From: CAYMRB01 sp964392615
GTDB taxonomy: Bacteria > Planctomycetota > UBA8108
Direction: 5' to 3'
Assembly: GCA_964392615.1 (NCBI GenBank)
Contig: CAYMRB010000377.1
Span: forward strand, 1-10,045
Length of the DNA: 10,045 nucleotides
In this document: positions 1-8,700 of the stretch, piece by piece
Position numbering within the stretch: the first letter of the stretch is position 1
Layout of the letters: each line of letters begins with the position of its first letter
The notes under the pieces: generated by a model
What the model saw: only the letters and a program-made list of their open reading frames with translations
What the model was told of the DNA's origin: nothing
Databases searched by the model: none
Made by a program: the position numbers and the translations under genes

Positions 1-1348
1 GCGTCGCGACCGGCAGCATGAACGCGCAGCTCGCAGCGACGGTCGCTGGAACCAGCAGCAGGAATGGATGGACCTTGATCTGGACGGCGAGCGCGCCGAG
101 CACGGGAAGGAGCGCCGCCGTCGTCGCGGTATTGCTCGTCAGCTCCGTCAAGAATATGACCATCACCGCGATCAAGAAGACCATGCCGAGCGGTCCGATG
201 ACGGAGAACGAACTCATCGCGTCGCCGAGGAACTGCGCCACGCCGTTCGCCTCGACGGCCGCTGCGAGGCTCAGCCCACCGCCGAAGAGCACGAGAACGC
301 CCCAGGGCAGCTTGACGGCCGATTCCCAATCGAGCAGGCGTTCGCCGGGCGCTCCCCGTCCCGCCGGCAGCAGAAAGAGCAGGAGCGCTCCAGTGATCGC
401 GATGGTCGCATCGCTGACGGGCAAGCCGGTCGCGAGGACGATCAGAGGACGGGCAATCCACGACACTGCCATCGCCATGCACACGGCCGCGACGCGCCAT
501 TCGGACGGCTTCGTCGGCCCGAGCGCGGCGAGCTCATCGGCGATGAACGAGTCCCCGATCGCGTCGCTCGACAGCCGACTGGGATAGATAACTCGACAGA
601 GAAGGAACCAGGTGATCGGCAGGAACACGACGACGAATGGGACACCGAAGCACAGCCAACGCAGGAACGAGAGCTCCTGTTTCCAGTTGTCCTGCAGGAA
701 ACCGGCGAGGAAGACGTTCGGCGGCGTTCCGATCAACGTGCCGATGCCGCCGATCGACGCGCCGTACGCGATGCCGAGCAAGACAGCCAGCGCGAAGTTC
801 TTGCGGTCGCGATCGTCGATATCGGCGCGGTCGGAACGGGTCAGAAGCTCGATAATGCTCACACCGATCGGAACCATCATGACGACGGTGGCCGTGTTCG
901 AGACCCACATGCTCAGGAATCCGGCCGCCGCGATGAATCCCGCGACGATCCGCCGCGGGCTGGTACCGATGGCGCGAATCAAGAGCAGGGCGATGCGCCG
1001 ATGGGAATCCCATCGCGCGAGCGCGATACCCGCCATGAAGCCGCCCATGAACAGATACAGCACTTTGCTCGCGTAAGGGGCGGCCGTGTCGTTGATCGTC
1101 GCCACGCCGCACAGGGGAAACATCACGAGCGGCAGCAGCGCCGTCGCGGCGACCGGAATGGCGCCGGTAACCCAGTAGACGGCCATCCAGCTGCCGATGG
1201 CCGCCGTCGCCGCCCCCTTCGAGCCGAGGTCGCTGCCGGCGAGGGCAAACCAGACGACCGCGGCGACAATTGGCCCGACGACGGCGCCGACCCAACGGAC
1301 GACCTCTGCCGATCTCGTATCGGTCTCCGACGTGCTCCGCTGCCTCAT
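1..1348 (-). CDS. DASS/SLC13-family anion (di/tricarboxylate or sulfate) transporter, C-terminus cut by window edge
   Basis: This is an inner-membrane secondary carrier of the divalent anion:sodium symporter (DASS) family, which imports succinate-like dicarboxylates, citrate or sulfate. I translated 449 codons from ATG 1348. Both family signature Ser-Asn-Thr motifs are present, WVSNTAT (residues 148-154) and LTSNTAT (403-409), one per inverted repeat. The conserved GASIGGIGTLIGTPPN segment (196-211) follows the first. In characterised members these SNT motifs form the sodium and carboxylate sites. Many hydrophobic segments run along the protein (for example 17-37, 51-80, 134-165, 232-252, 312-328, 382-401). 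The sequence ends at PVAT (446-449), just where a second conserved proline-rich loop is expected, so probably a few dozen residues lie outside. The start overlaps the stop of the upstream RND gene as ATGA. An AAGGGA ribosome site lies 5 nt before it, inside that gene. Substrate and coupling ion cannot be told from sequence. Family call is strong. Confidence 0.93.
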   Translation of the reverse strand, partial: MRQRSTSETDTRSAEVVRWVGAVVGPIVAAVVWFALAGSDLGSKGAATAAIGSWMAVYWVTGAIPVAATALLPLVMFPLCGVATINDTAAPYASKVLYLFMGGFMAGIALARWDSHRRIALLLIRAIGTSPRRIVAGFIAAAGFLSMWVSNTATVVMMVPIGVSIIELLTRSDRADIDDRDRKNFALAVLLGIAYGASIGGIGTLIGTPPNVFLAGFLQDNWKQELSFLRWLCFGVPFVVVFLPITWFLLCRVIYPSRLSSDAIGDSFIADELAALGPTKPSEWRVAAVCMAMAVSWIARPLIVLATGLPVSDATIAITGALLLFLLPAGRGAPGERLLDWESAVKLPWGVLVLFGGGLSLAAAVEANGVAQFLGDAMSSFSVIGPLGMVFLIAVMVIFLTELTSNTATTAALLPVLGALAVQIKVHPFLLLVPATVAASCAFMLPVAT

Positions 1349-4266
1349 GGCGATCCCTTGTCTCCGACGTGCGCGCGCGTCTCGATACCCCGACGCGCGC
1401 CGACGCACGCGAGGGCAGGCAGCACGAGTGCGGTCGCGGCGAAACACGCCGCCACGCTCAAGCCCGCGATCAGCCCCAAGCGCGCATTCGCCGGCACCTG
1501 CGAGATGCACAACACCCCGAAGCCCGCCCCGACGGCGACCGCGTCGACGAGAATCGCCGGGCCGACGGTCCTCGCGGCCTCGCGCGCGGCAGCCGCCGCG
1601 TCGAGCCCCTCGCGTCGCGCGCGCCGCCAGCGCTCGATCGAATGGATCGCGAAATCCACCCCGACGCCGAGCGTCATCGCGGCGAACATCGAGGTCGCCA
1701 CGCCGAGCGGCATGCCGCTGGCCCCCATCGCGGCGAAGTCGACGAGCACCGCGAGCGAGCACGGCAGCACCGCACAGAGAGCGAGCCACACGGAGCGCCA
1801 CAGAAAGACCGTGACGACGAAGAGCGCGACGAGCGACAGGGCAAGCGAGCGGACCTCGGTCGTCACGATCGCCCCGATCAACGATTGGCTGACGGCGACG
1901 TCGCCGCCGAAAGTCAACTCGATGCCGTGCGGCGCGAGGTGCTCACGTTCGTAGGCGCGCAACGCGGCGAGAAGTCGCTCGGTGTCACGGTAGTTCGCGT
2001 CCTCGAGGTACACCGTCAAGAGCGCACTGTCGAGGTGTTCGTCGACGATCTCGCGCAGTCGTCGATCGCCTCGGATGCGGCGGTACTGCTGCCACAGCCA
2101 CTCGGTGCGCTCCGGGGTGTCGGGAATGGCGCGGGCGTCGGCAGCCCGTTTACGGACGATGAACTCCGTCGTCGCGATCAGGTCGCTCGGCGACAGCACC
2201 CCGCCGACCGCGAGGTCCGTCCGCGTACGCACGAAGTCGCCGAACGCCTCGACTTGTCGCAGCACGTTCGGATGCGCGAAGCGGCGCGATTCGATGGTGA
2301 ACTCGACGAGCACTTCATTCGCATTGGCATTCGCATTCGCGGCTCCGGTCGATCGGTCCAGGCGTAGGGCCACGCGCGGCGAGCCGCTGCGGGGCGGTAG
2401 CGTGACGACGAGAAAATCGTCGTCGAGCTCGGCGCTCTCGATCCACGTTCCCCAGTCGTGCCGCGGGTCGGTCGGCGCGCTCGAGATCGTCGCATCGGGT
2501 GCCCTCCGCACGCGAATCCTGCGCCCGACGAGGCGGCCGGGATCCGCGGCCACCGCTCCGAGCAGCTCGCGCGGTATCGAGAGGCTGTGGTGATCGACGC
2601 TCGCGGGCGACACCGTGCCGCGAAGCGGATCGACTCCCGCGTCCATGCGAACGACCAGCTGGTGCGTGCCGAAGAACCGTTCGCCGAAGGACTCGGTCGC
2701 GCTTCGAAAGCCGCTCTCGGGGCTGAACCCGTCGATCCAGCTGTCCTGGACCACGACGCGCCACACGCCGAACGGCGCGGCGACGAGCACGACTCCGAAC
2801 GCGCAGAGAGCGACGCGATGGCGCCGCGACACGCCGGCACACACGCGCTCGAGCGCGCGCGCCATCCGGCCATCGTCCGACGCTGCGAGTTGCCCCGATG
2901 AAACCACGCGCGGCGTCGGCAGCAGAACGAGAAGCGACGGGATGACCGTGAGCGACCACAGCATGCAGAAAACGACGCCGATCGCCGTGTACACGCCGAA
3001 CGCGCCCACCGGGGCTATGGGGGACAGCGCGAACGTCAGAAAGCACGCGGCCGTCGTCAGCGAGGTCTTGACGACAGGCGGCGCGATGTCGTCCATCGCG
3101 GCCTGGACAGCCTCGACGCGCTCGGACCGACGGGCTGCACCGCCGCGTCGGCGCAGCTCGCGACGATAGCGGTGAAACACGTGAATCTCGTCCGCCACCC
3201 CGATCGCCGTCAGGATGACCGGCAAGACCGCGATCGGCAGGTACACCGGCGTGCCGGCCCAGCCCATGACACCGAATACGAACGCGAGACACGCGCCGAC
3301 CTCGACGAGCGGCAATGCCAGCGCCGCGACGCGTCGAAACGCGACGAGGAAGATGAGCGCCATCAGAGCGAGCGCGACCGGCACGAGCCCGATTCGCCGT
3401 GCGACGACGCGGCGCAGCGAGTGAAGCGACAGCGCGTCCGTCCCCACATCGTCGCCATCGAGCGGCGGTCGTCCGAACACGGCCGCCGGCAATCCGAGAT
3501 CCTCGAGCAGGTGTACGCCGAGAAGCGCCTCGGCCGCGGGAGCCCCGATGACGTCGACGCGGACGGCGAGGGGGGAGTCCGAGGCCGAGCCCGAGTTCGA
3601 TGCCGGTCCCGAGTTCGATCCCGATTCCGACTCCGATTCCGACTCCGACTCCGATTCCGACTCCGACTCCGACTCCGACTCCGACGCTCGCACGACCGAC
3701 GCGACCACTTCGCGCATCTCGAAGTACAATGTCGTGCGATCGGTGCCTTCGGGAACGCCGACGATGATCGACGTCGCACGGCGGTCGTTCGCGACCAGGA
3801 TGCCGTCGAAGATGCCGATCGCCGCCACGTCGTCGCGTACCTGGCGACACGACTCGACGGTCGTCGGCAGCGGCTCGAGGAAGCGGCGAAAGAGCAAGGT
3901 GCCGGCGCGATACCGATCGCTCGGTTCGGTGGCGAGGCTCGACACGCGTTCGATGCCGATCGCGTCGATCGACGCGATTGCGCGGGTCAGGTCGCGGACG
4001 AGGCGCAGGGGGCCCGGGCGGAAGATGCCGTCGGGATCGTTCGGATCGCTCGGGCGGATCAACACGACGAGCGGGTCCTCGATGCCGAACGCGGCGCGGA
4101 TCTCGCGGTCGATTTCCACTTCCGAAGCCGACGCCGGAACGAGCGCGCGACCGTCGGTGCGCAGCTCGAGCCACAGCATTCCGGGCGCAGCGAGGGCGGT
4201 CGCGATGACCGCGATGCTCAAGGTGGCGAAAGGATGACGAGCGCAGTGCCGCGAGATGTGTCGCAC
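1345..4266 (-). CDS. RND/MMPL-superfamily transporter with enlarged periplasmic domains
   Basis: This 973-residue polytopic protein has the two-fold repeat of the RND superfamily (Patched/MMPL/hopanoid-exporter-like, as in COG1033). Each half has one leading membrane helix (about 12-33 and 485-503), a periplasmic porter domain, then a block of about five helices. The helix-4 equivalents carry GVADEIH (356-362) and GVGVDFAIH (867-875), the family's charged proton-relay position. Such proteins use the proton gradient to move lipids, hopanoids or other hydrophobic molecules. Two features are odd: ten Ser-Glu dipeptides (195-214) in the first porter domain, and a roughly 120-residue extra stretch (about 545-664) in the second, with an Ala-Asn run at 642-650. 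The start is GTG, 4 nt after the oxidoreductase stop, with only a weak TGAGA ribosome site, so translation probably depends on the upstream gene. Its TGA overlaps the next gene's ATG. Substrate unknown. Superfamily assignment is strong; the export direction is inferred from the family. Confidence 0.92.
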   Translation of the reverse strand: MRHISRHCARHPFATLSIAVIATALAAPGMLWLELRTDGRALVPASASEVEIDREIRAAFGIEDPLVVLIRPSDPNDPDGIFRPGPLRLVRDLTRAIASIDAIGIERVSSLATEPSDRYRAGTLLFRRFLEPLPTTVESCRQVRDDVAAIGIFDGILVANDRRATSIIVGVPEGTDRTTLYFEMREVVASVVRASESESESESESESESESESESGSNSGPASNSGSASDSPLAVRVDVIGAPAAEALLGVHLLEDLGLPAAVFGRPPLDGDDVGTDALSLHSLRRVVARRIGLVPVALALMALIFLVAFRRVAALALPLVEVGACLAFVFGVMGWAGTPVYLPIAVLPVILTAIGVADEIHVFHRYRRELRRRGGAARRSERVEAVQAAMDDIAPPVVKTSLTTAACFLTFALSPIAPVGAFGVYTAIGVVFCMLWSLTVIPSLLVLLPTPRVVSSGQLAASDDGRMARALERVCAGVSRRHRVALCAFGVVLVAAPFGVWRVVVQDSWIDGFSPESGFRSATESFGERFFGTHQLVVRMDAGVDPLRGTVSPASVDHHSLSIPRELLGAVAADPGRLVGRRIRVRRAPDATISSAPTDPRHDWGTWIESAELDDDFLVVTLPPRSGSPRVALRLDRSTGAANANANANEVLVEFTIESRRFAHPNVLRQVEAFGDFVRTRTDLAVGGVLSPSDLIATTEFIVRKRAADARAIPDTPERTEWLWQQYRRIRGDRRLREIVDEHLDSALLTVYLEDANYRDTERLLAALRAYEREHLAPHGIELTFGGDVAVSQSLIGAIVTTEVRSLALSLVALFVVTVFLWRSVWLALCAVLPCSLAVLVDFAAMGASGMPLGVATSMFAAMTLGVGVDFAIHSIERWRRARREGLDAAAAAREAARTVGPAILVDAVAVGAGFGVLCISQVPANARLGLIAGLSVAACFAATALVLPALACVGARRGIETRAHVGDKGSP
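2317..2340 (-). repeat. Short tandem repeat encoding (Ala-Asn)4 in the RND transporter
   Basis: Four Ala-Asn dipeptides (residues 643-650) are encoded by near-identical hexamers GCGAAT/GCCAAT. They lie within an extra segment of the second periplasmic domain, preceded by GA and followed by EVLVEF. Like the Ser-Glu tract, the unit is six bases and keeps frame if it slips. Confidence 0.85.
3625..3684 (-). repeat. Hexanucleotide tandem repeat (10 units) encoding (Ser-Glu)10 in the RND transporter
   Basis: On the plus strand ten adjacent units of YTCCGA (CTCCGA seven times, TTCCGA three times) run without interruption. Read on the minus strand each is TCGGAG or TCGGAA, giving Ser-Glu ten times (residues 195-214). 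A more degenerate Ser-x tail (SGSNSGPASNSGSASDS, 215-231) follows. The unit is six bases, so gain or loss of units keeps the frame. It falls within the first periplasmic domain. Confidence 0.95.
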
Positions 4267-4270
4267 GGTC

Positions 4271-5575
4271 TCAGAGCAGCCAGGGCGCGCGCTGCGGATA
4301 GGACGTCAGCAGCCGGTTCGCGGTCGCGTCGTCGACGAACATCTCGCGCTTCGCGTCCCACGTCACCTTGCGTCCGAGTCGTACGGCGATCTCGCTCAGG
4401 TGGCACAATGCATCGCTGCGCACCGCGGTGTCGATCGGCGCGTTCGGCTCGGCGATGCCGCGGACTGCGTCGAGGAAGTTGCGCGGGTGACTTTCGTGCT
4501 CCTGGCCGTGGCCGGGCAGCCGGACCTCGTTCTCGCCGATCGTCTCCTTCACCAGCGACTGCGGGTGCACTCGCAGCCCACCGCGCCAGACATGGACCCG
4601 CCCCGCGTCGCCGCGGAAGATCACGCCCTGCGGGTTCTTGCGATTGTCGGTGAAGCTCAACTCGCCGCCGCGGGCGTACTCCATGCCGACGTTCCAGCTC
4701 AGCGGCGTGTCGAGCAGGCCGGACTCCGGAAAGACGGCCGTGCCCTCGACCGTCGTCGGGCCGGTGAGCTCGGTGCCGGCGCCCCATTGCGCGATGTCGA
4801 GATGGTGGATGCCCCACGCGATCATGAAGCCCGCCGACACGTAGTCGCTCATCATCTCGTGGTGCATCGGATTCAGCAGCTGCGAGCTGAACGGCCTTGT
4901 CGGTGCGGGTCCGAGCCACATGTCGAAGTCGAGCCAATCCGGGACGGCCTCCTCCGGATACGTAGGCCGCACCATGCCGCCGGGGACGCCGACCTCGACG
5001 CGCTGCAGCTTGCCGATGCGGCCGTTGCGCACGAGCTCGCAGCCGAAGCGGAAGTTCTTGAACGACTTCTGCTGCGTGCCGAGCTGGAACACGCGTCCGT
5101 ATCGGTGCACCGCGGCGCGCAGCTTCTGGGCTTGCTCGATCGACAGGCCGATCGGCTTCTCCATGTAGACGTGCTTGCCGCGGCGCAGGGCCTCGATCGT
5201 GATCAGCACGTGCCAGTGGGTCGGCACGGTGACGAATACCGCGTCGATGTCGTCGCGTGCGAGAAGCTCGCGGAAGTCGGCGAGGATCGCGCACGAGGCG
5301 TTGCCGTAGTGCGCGTCGATTTCCTTCTTGCGCGCTTCGGCGGTGCGGCGGTTGACGTCGCACATCGCCACGACCTGAGCTTCCGGTCGCTGGAGGAAAT
5401 GCGCCAGAATCTGCCGGCCGCGCCGTCCGCCGCCTATGCCCGCGACGGTGACGCGCTCGCTCGCAGCGGGCTGCTCCTCGCGACCTCGAGCTGCGGACGG
5501 GAAGATGAGCGGCAGGCCCGCGATCGCGGTCTGTCCGAGAAAACGACGGCGGGTGGTGTGACGGGTGTCCGTCAT
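4271..5575 (-). CDS. Tat-exported Gfo/Idh/MocA-family NAD(P)-dependent oxidoreductase
   Basis: This 434-residue oxidoreductase belongs to the glucose-fructose oxidoreductase / inositol dehydrogenase family, which oxidises or reduces sugar, cyclitol or sugar-acid hydroxyls with bound NAD(P). The N-terminus has a twin-arginine signal (TRRRFLG at 8-14, then hydrophobic 15-26, cleavage probably near SAARG, 27-31), so it is exported folded with its cofactor. The Rossmann dinucleotide site is VAGIGGGRRG (44-53), with an acidic residue after beta-2 at CDVN (72-75). The family EKP motif with its catalytic lysine is at 139-141 (K140). WGIHHLDIAQ (254-263) carries the conserved histidine and aspartate region of the C-terminal domain. 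Length is normal for planctomycete paralogues, which exist in large families with mostly unknown substrates. ATG 5575 is preceded by GAGGAG with 6 nt spacing, a strong ribosome site. It is the first gene of a tight cluster with the RND and DASS transporters. Exact substrate is unknown. Confidence 0.95.
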   Translation of the reverse strand: MTDTRHTTRRRFLGQTAIAGLPLIFPSAARGREEQPAASERVTVAGIGGGRRGRQILAHFLQRPEAQVVAMCDVNRRTAEARKKEIDAHYGNASCAILADFRELLARDDIDAVFVTVPTHWHVLITIEALRRGKHVYMEKPIGLSIEQAQKLRAAVHRYGRVFQLGTQQKSFKNFRFGCELVRNGRIGKLQRVEVGVPGGMVRPTYPEEAVPDWLDFDMWLGPAPTRPFSSQLLNPMHHEMMSDYVSAGFMIAWGIHHLDIAQWGAGTELTGPTTVEGTAVFPESGLLDTPLSWNVGMEYARGGELSFTDNRKNPQGVIFRGDAGRVHVWRGGLRVHPQSLVKETIGENEVRLPGHGQEHESHPRNFLDAVRGIAEPNAPIDTAVRSDALCHLSEIAVRLGRKVTWDAKREMFVDDATANRLLTSYPQRAPWLL

Positions 5576-5747
5576 GGCAAGCTCCTCGTGTCGATCGGTT
5601 CGCTTGGACGCGTCCGATCTTCGCAGGTCCGGCCCGCTGAATGCGAGAGCGAAAACGCGTGGGGGTCATCGATGAAAGGTCGACCGCCTCGCAGGAAGAG
5701 CCCGCGCGAGACGGCCGACCTCGACGTCACACCCCGTCAGTCACGCA
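5576..5747. other. Intergenic gap between propeller-dockerin and oxidoreductase genes
   Basis: This 172-bp stretch separates the TGA of the propeller-dockerin gene from the oxidoreductase ATG. I see no convincing hairpin-plus-T-run terminator and no clear -35/-10 pair. It contains the GAGGAG ribosome site (5582-5587) and a 10-bp palindrome at 5606-5615. It could hold a promoter for the three-gene cluster, but nothing in it proves that. Confidence 0.5.
5593..5619. promoter_or_regulatory. Candidate operator: palindrome GGACGCGTCC with flanking inverted arms
   Basis: GGACGCGTCC (5606-5615) is a perfect 10-bp palindrome. GATCGG (5593-5598) and CCGATC (5614-5619) also form inverted arms around it. 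It lies 31 to 44 bases upstream of the oxidoreductase start, a plausible place for a repressor site. Short GC-rich palindromes occur often by chance in such DNA, so confidence is low. Confidence 0.25.
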
Positions 5748-8700
5748 TCAACAGCCACCGTACGATTCGCAGTCGACGTCCGCGTCATCGGGATCCACGC
5801 CGCACTCGTGAGGTCCCGGAGCCGGAGGCGGTGGACCGCCGCCGAATTGGTAGCCGAGCAGGAAGATCGCGTCGCCGATGTCGATGCCGCTCGAGCCGTT
5901 GGCGTTGGCGGCCTCCAGGCAGTCGGGCCGATCGCCGCCGGTGAAGAGGTAGTTGAGGATGAACACCGGATCGCTGAGGTCGACGTCGCCGTCGCCGTTC
6001 GGATCGCCACGTCGGAACAGTGGGCCGTCGACCTCCACTTCCAGCGTGCACGTGACGCGCGCGGACGCGATCACCTCGGCCGATCCGGATCCGATCGCGT
6101 CGCAGACCGGACGCATCAGCGCGTGGACCGAGAACTCCGCGCCGGCCTCGACCTCTCCCTCGAACGTCCACGATACCGCCTGTCCCGCCAGCACGGCGCC
6201 GCCCCGCAGGGTGCCATCGACGTGGACCTCGACGATGATCGCGTCGTACTCCTCGCTGCCGTTCGTCCAGGTGAGCTCCGCATCGATCGCGCCAAGCGCT
6301 CTGCAGGTGAGCGCCGCGACCGGCGGGACGATGCCGGCCGTGCACATCGCAGCTGCCGACACGCGCACGCCGATGCGAGCGACGACCTCGATGCAGAGAA
6401 GCGCGTTCGGATCGGCCTGGAACTGGCAGGACGTAGCGGCACCGCCGAGCACCGAGTGAACGGAGCGATCGACGAAGACCGTGATCGAGTCGTAGTCGTC
6501 GCGGTCATTCGTCCACTCGAGAGCGACGTTGCCGTTCGCGTCCATCGCGCAATGCAGGCCGACGATGGGCGGTTCCCCGACCTCGCAGCAAGCGGAAGCC
6601 GAAACGGCTCCGATGGTCGCCTCGACGCAGAACGTCGCCGCGGCCTCGAGCTCGCCCGGCAGGATGAACGACCTTGCTCCGCCGTCGAGATCGCCATCGA
6701 CGGCGATCTCGCCGTCGACGTACACCGCGATGCCGTCGTACTCCGCAGCGTTTTCCCAGGTCAGCACCACGGAGCCGTCGGCGGCGAACTCCCATTCGAG
6801 GTCCCGCACCGGCGGCACGTCGTCCAGGCGGACCGAACAGCAGGCCCGACCGGATACGCGAGCACCGCCGACCTCCGCGATGCCCTCGATGCAGAACGTC
6901 AGCGCGGCAGCGCTTGCCGGGACGACAGGATCGTTGAAGTCGTAGCTCGTCGCGTCGCCGTCGACAGCATCGATCTCCTCGCCGTCGAGGAGGACTCGGA
7001 TCTGCGCGCACGCGCCGAGGGAATCCCAGAACAGGCGGATAGCGCCGTCCACTTGGACCTCGCAGCGCAGCGACAGACCCGGTCCGGTCTCCGAGCCATC
7101 GTCGGCCGGCGCCGACACCGAGCGGCAGCGCCCCTCGGTGTCGACGTGGTGCACCGGCTCGGTCGAGTCGGAGTGCGTGCGGTAGAGGCGCACCTTGGCG
7201 CGACGCGTATCGCAGGTCGCCAGCCACGAGTGACTGGCGGGGTCGCGCTCGACGAACGCCACGTCGTCGCGTTCGCCGCGCGGTCGCCCGTCCCACGCGG
7301 GCTTCTCGCAGTCATCGCCGTGGCGGAAGATGCCGAAGCCGTCGTGACCGCCCGAGCCGCCGGAGACGAGCTGCGAGCCCGAGCTCGAGCCGAACTCTAC
7401 GGCGCGGCAATCGTCACCGCCGTCGGGGCCAGGATCCCATGTCCACGCCGGTTCGCCGTCCTCCGCGTCCCAAGTCGCCGGTGCACCGGAGTCAGGAGTG
7501 AAGAGGCGCAGCACCGCTCCCGTGCTGTTGGTCGGGTCGTCGTTGCCGACCGCGACGCGGTCACCTGCCGGATTGATCGCGACGGACATCAACCCGCCGG
7601 GGTTGTCGGCTTCGCCCGAAGCTACGAAGGCCCAGACGGGCTCGCTCGACGCGGACTGATACAGGCACGCCTGGCCTCCGCGTGAGCCGGCCACCATGTA
7701 CAAGTCGCCGTCTTCCGGAGCGCCGTCGTAGGCCACTGCGATGTCGACGGTCAGCGTCGACGCGCCAAAGCCGCTAACCCAGCCGAGCGCGCCGTCGCTC
7801 CAGTCGCCACTGAGCGTGCGGTAGTACGCGACTCCGGCATCGCCGCCCGCGAAGACATGCGCGCCATTCCAGGTGATCGCGACGGATCGGGCTTCGTACG
7901 CGCTGCTCCAGATTTCGACCACCTCGTCCGTATCGCGGTCGCGCCGATAGACGCATAGACCGTCGGGATGCGCGGCGACGACGTGCTCGCCTTCGCCATC
8001 GATGGCGATCTGCGAGAGCTCGACCAGGCGTCGTGGCGCAACGCCGTTCGACACGCTCCACACGAGCGTACCGTCGTCGGCGCGCAGCAGGCCGACGTGG
8101 CTGTGCGTGCTCACCGCGACCCACCGGCCGTTCCGACTCGCGGCCACGCACTCGACACGACCGTCGATCGACGCGGTCCACTGGATGTCGCCGCTCGAGA
8201 ACGCGATACGGTGCACTTTGCCCGCGTCGGTGCCAGCGTACACCACGTCGTCCGTCTCCGTCGGCGTCTCGTCGTCGCTATCGTCCGGCGGCTCGCACGG
8301 CGGAACCGGCAGTGGGTCGGGATCCGGAATCGGATCCGGATCGGGCTGAACCGTCGCGCCGAACGCGTGGATCTTGCCCTCGTCGGTCATCGCGTAGACC
8401 GTCCCCGCGGCATAGGTCGCGGAGTTCGCGTAGGCATCGCCGGAGTTGAGCGACCAAACGACGTGCGACCGCCCCGCGTCACCGCCATCGAGATCGAAGC
8501 ACAGGAAGTGCGCGGACGACCCGACGTAGACGCGGTTGCCGGCGATGATCGGAGAGTTCGCATCGAACTGGCCGTCGGAAGGCGCTGAGTCGGTCCAGAT
8601 TGCCTGGCCCCCGAGGTCCACACAGTGAATCGCACCGCCGACGGTCGTGATGATGATCTGCTCGGCGCCCACGGCCGGCGTGCTGGTGATGGACTCGCCC

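Noticed and set aside
68..1954. Long plus-strand open frame (628 codons) opposite the DASS and RND genes
   Set aside because: Its product is an Arg/Asp/Glu/His-rich string with no fold pattern. The opposite strand encodes clear transporter motifs, so this is an antisense shadow caused by high GC.
3625..3684. CRISPR-like direct repeats
   Set aside because: The units are six bases with no spacers and lie within a coding frame as Ser-Glu codons.
3172..4653. Plus-strand open frame (493 codons) opposite the RND and oxidoreductase genes
   Set aside because: Arg-rich, no motifs, and it spans the junction of two well-supported minus-strand genes.
4218..5669. Minus-strand open frame (483 codons) overlapping the oxidoreductase in another frame
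   Set aside because: The product is basic and low-complexity, and it crosses the real stop and start of two genes.
5576..5747. Rho-independent terminator after the propeller-dockerin gene
   Set aside because: No stable hairpin followed by a T-run on the minus strand.
4256..5944. Plus-strand open frame (562 codons) opposite the oxidoreductase gene
   Set aside because: The minus strand encodes a complete Gfo/Idh/MocA protein with ribosome site and Tat signal; the plus frame shows no domain pattern.
5841..6017. Cellulosome component
   Set aside because: A dockerin alone does not make a cellulosome. No cohesin, scaffoldin or glycoside hydrolase is seen, and planctomycetes use such modules widely on unrelated secreted proteins.
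5808..7685. Plus-strand open frame (625 codons) opposite the propeller-dockerin gene
   Set aside because: No recognisable domains; the minus strand carries the Fn3/Ig-like repeats and dockerin through this stretch.
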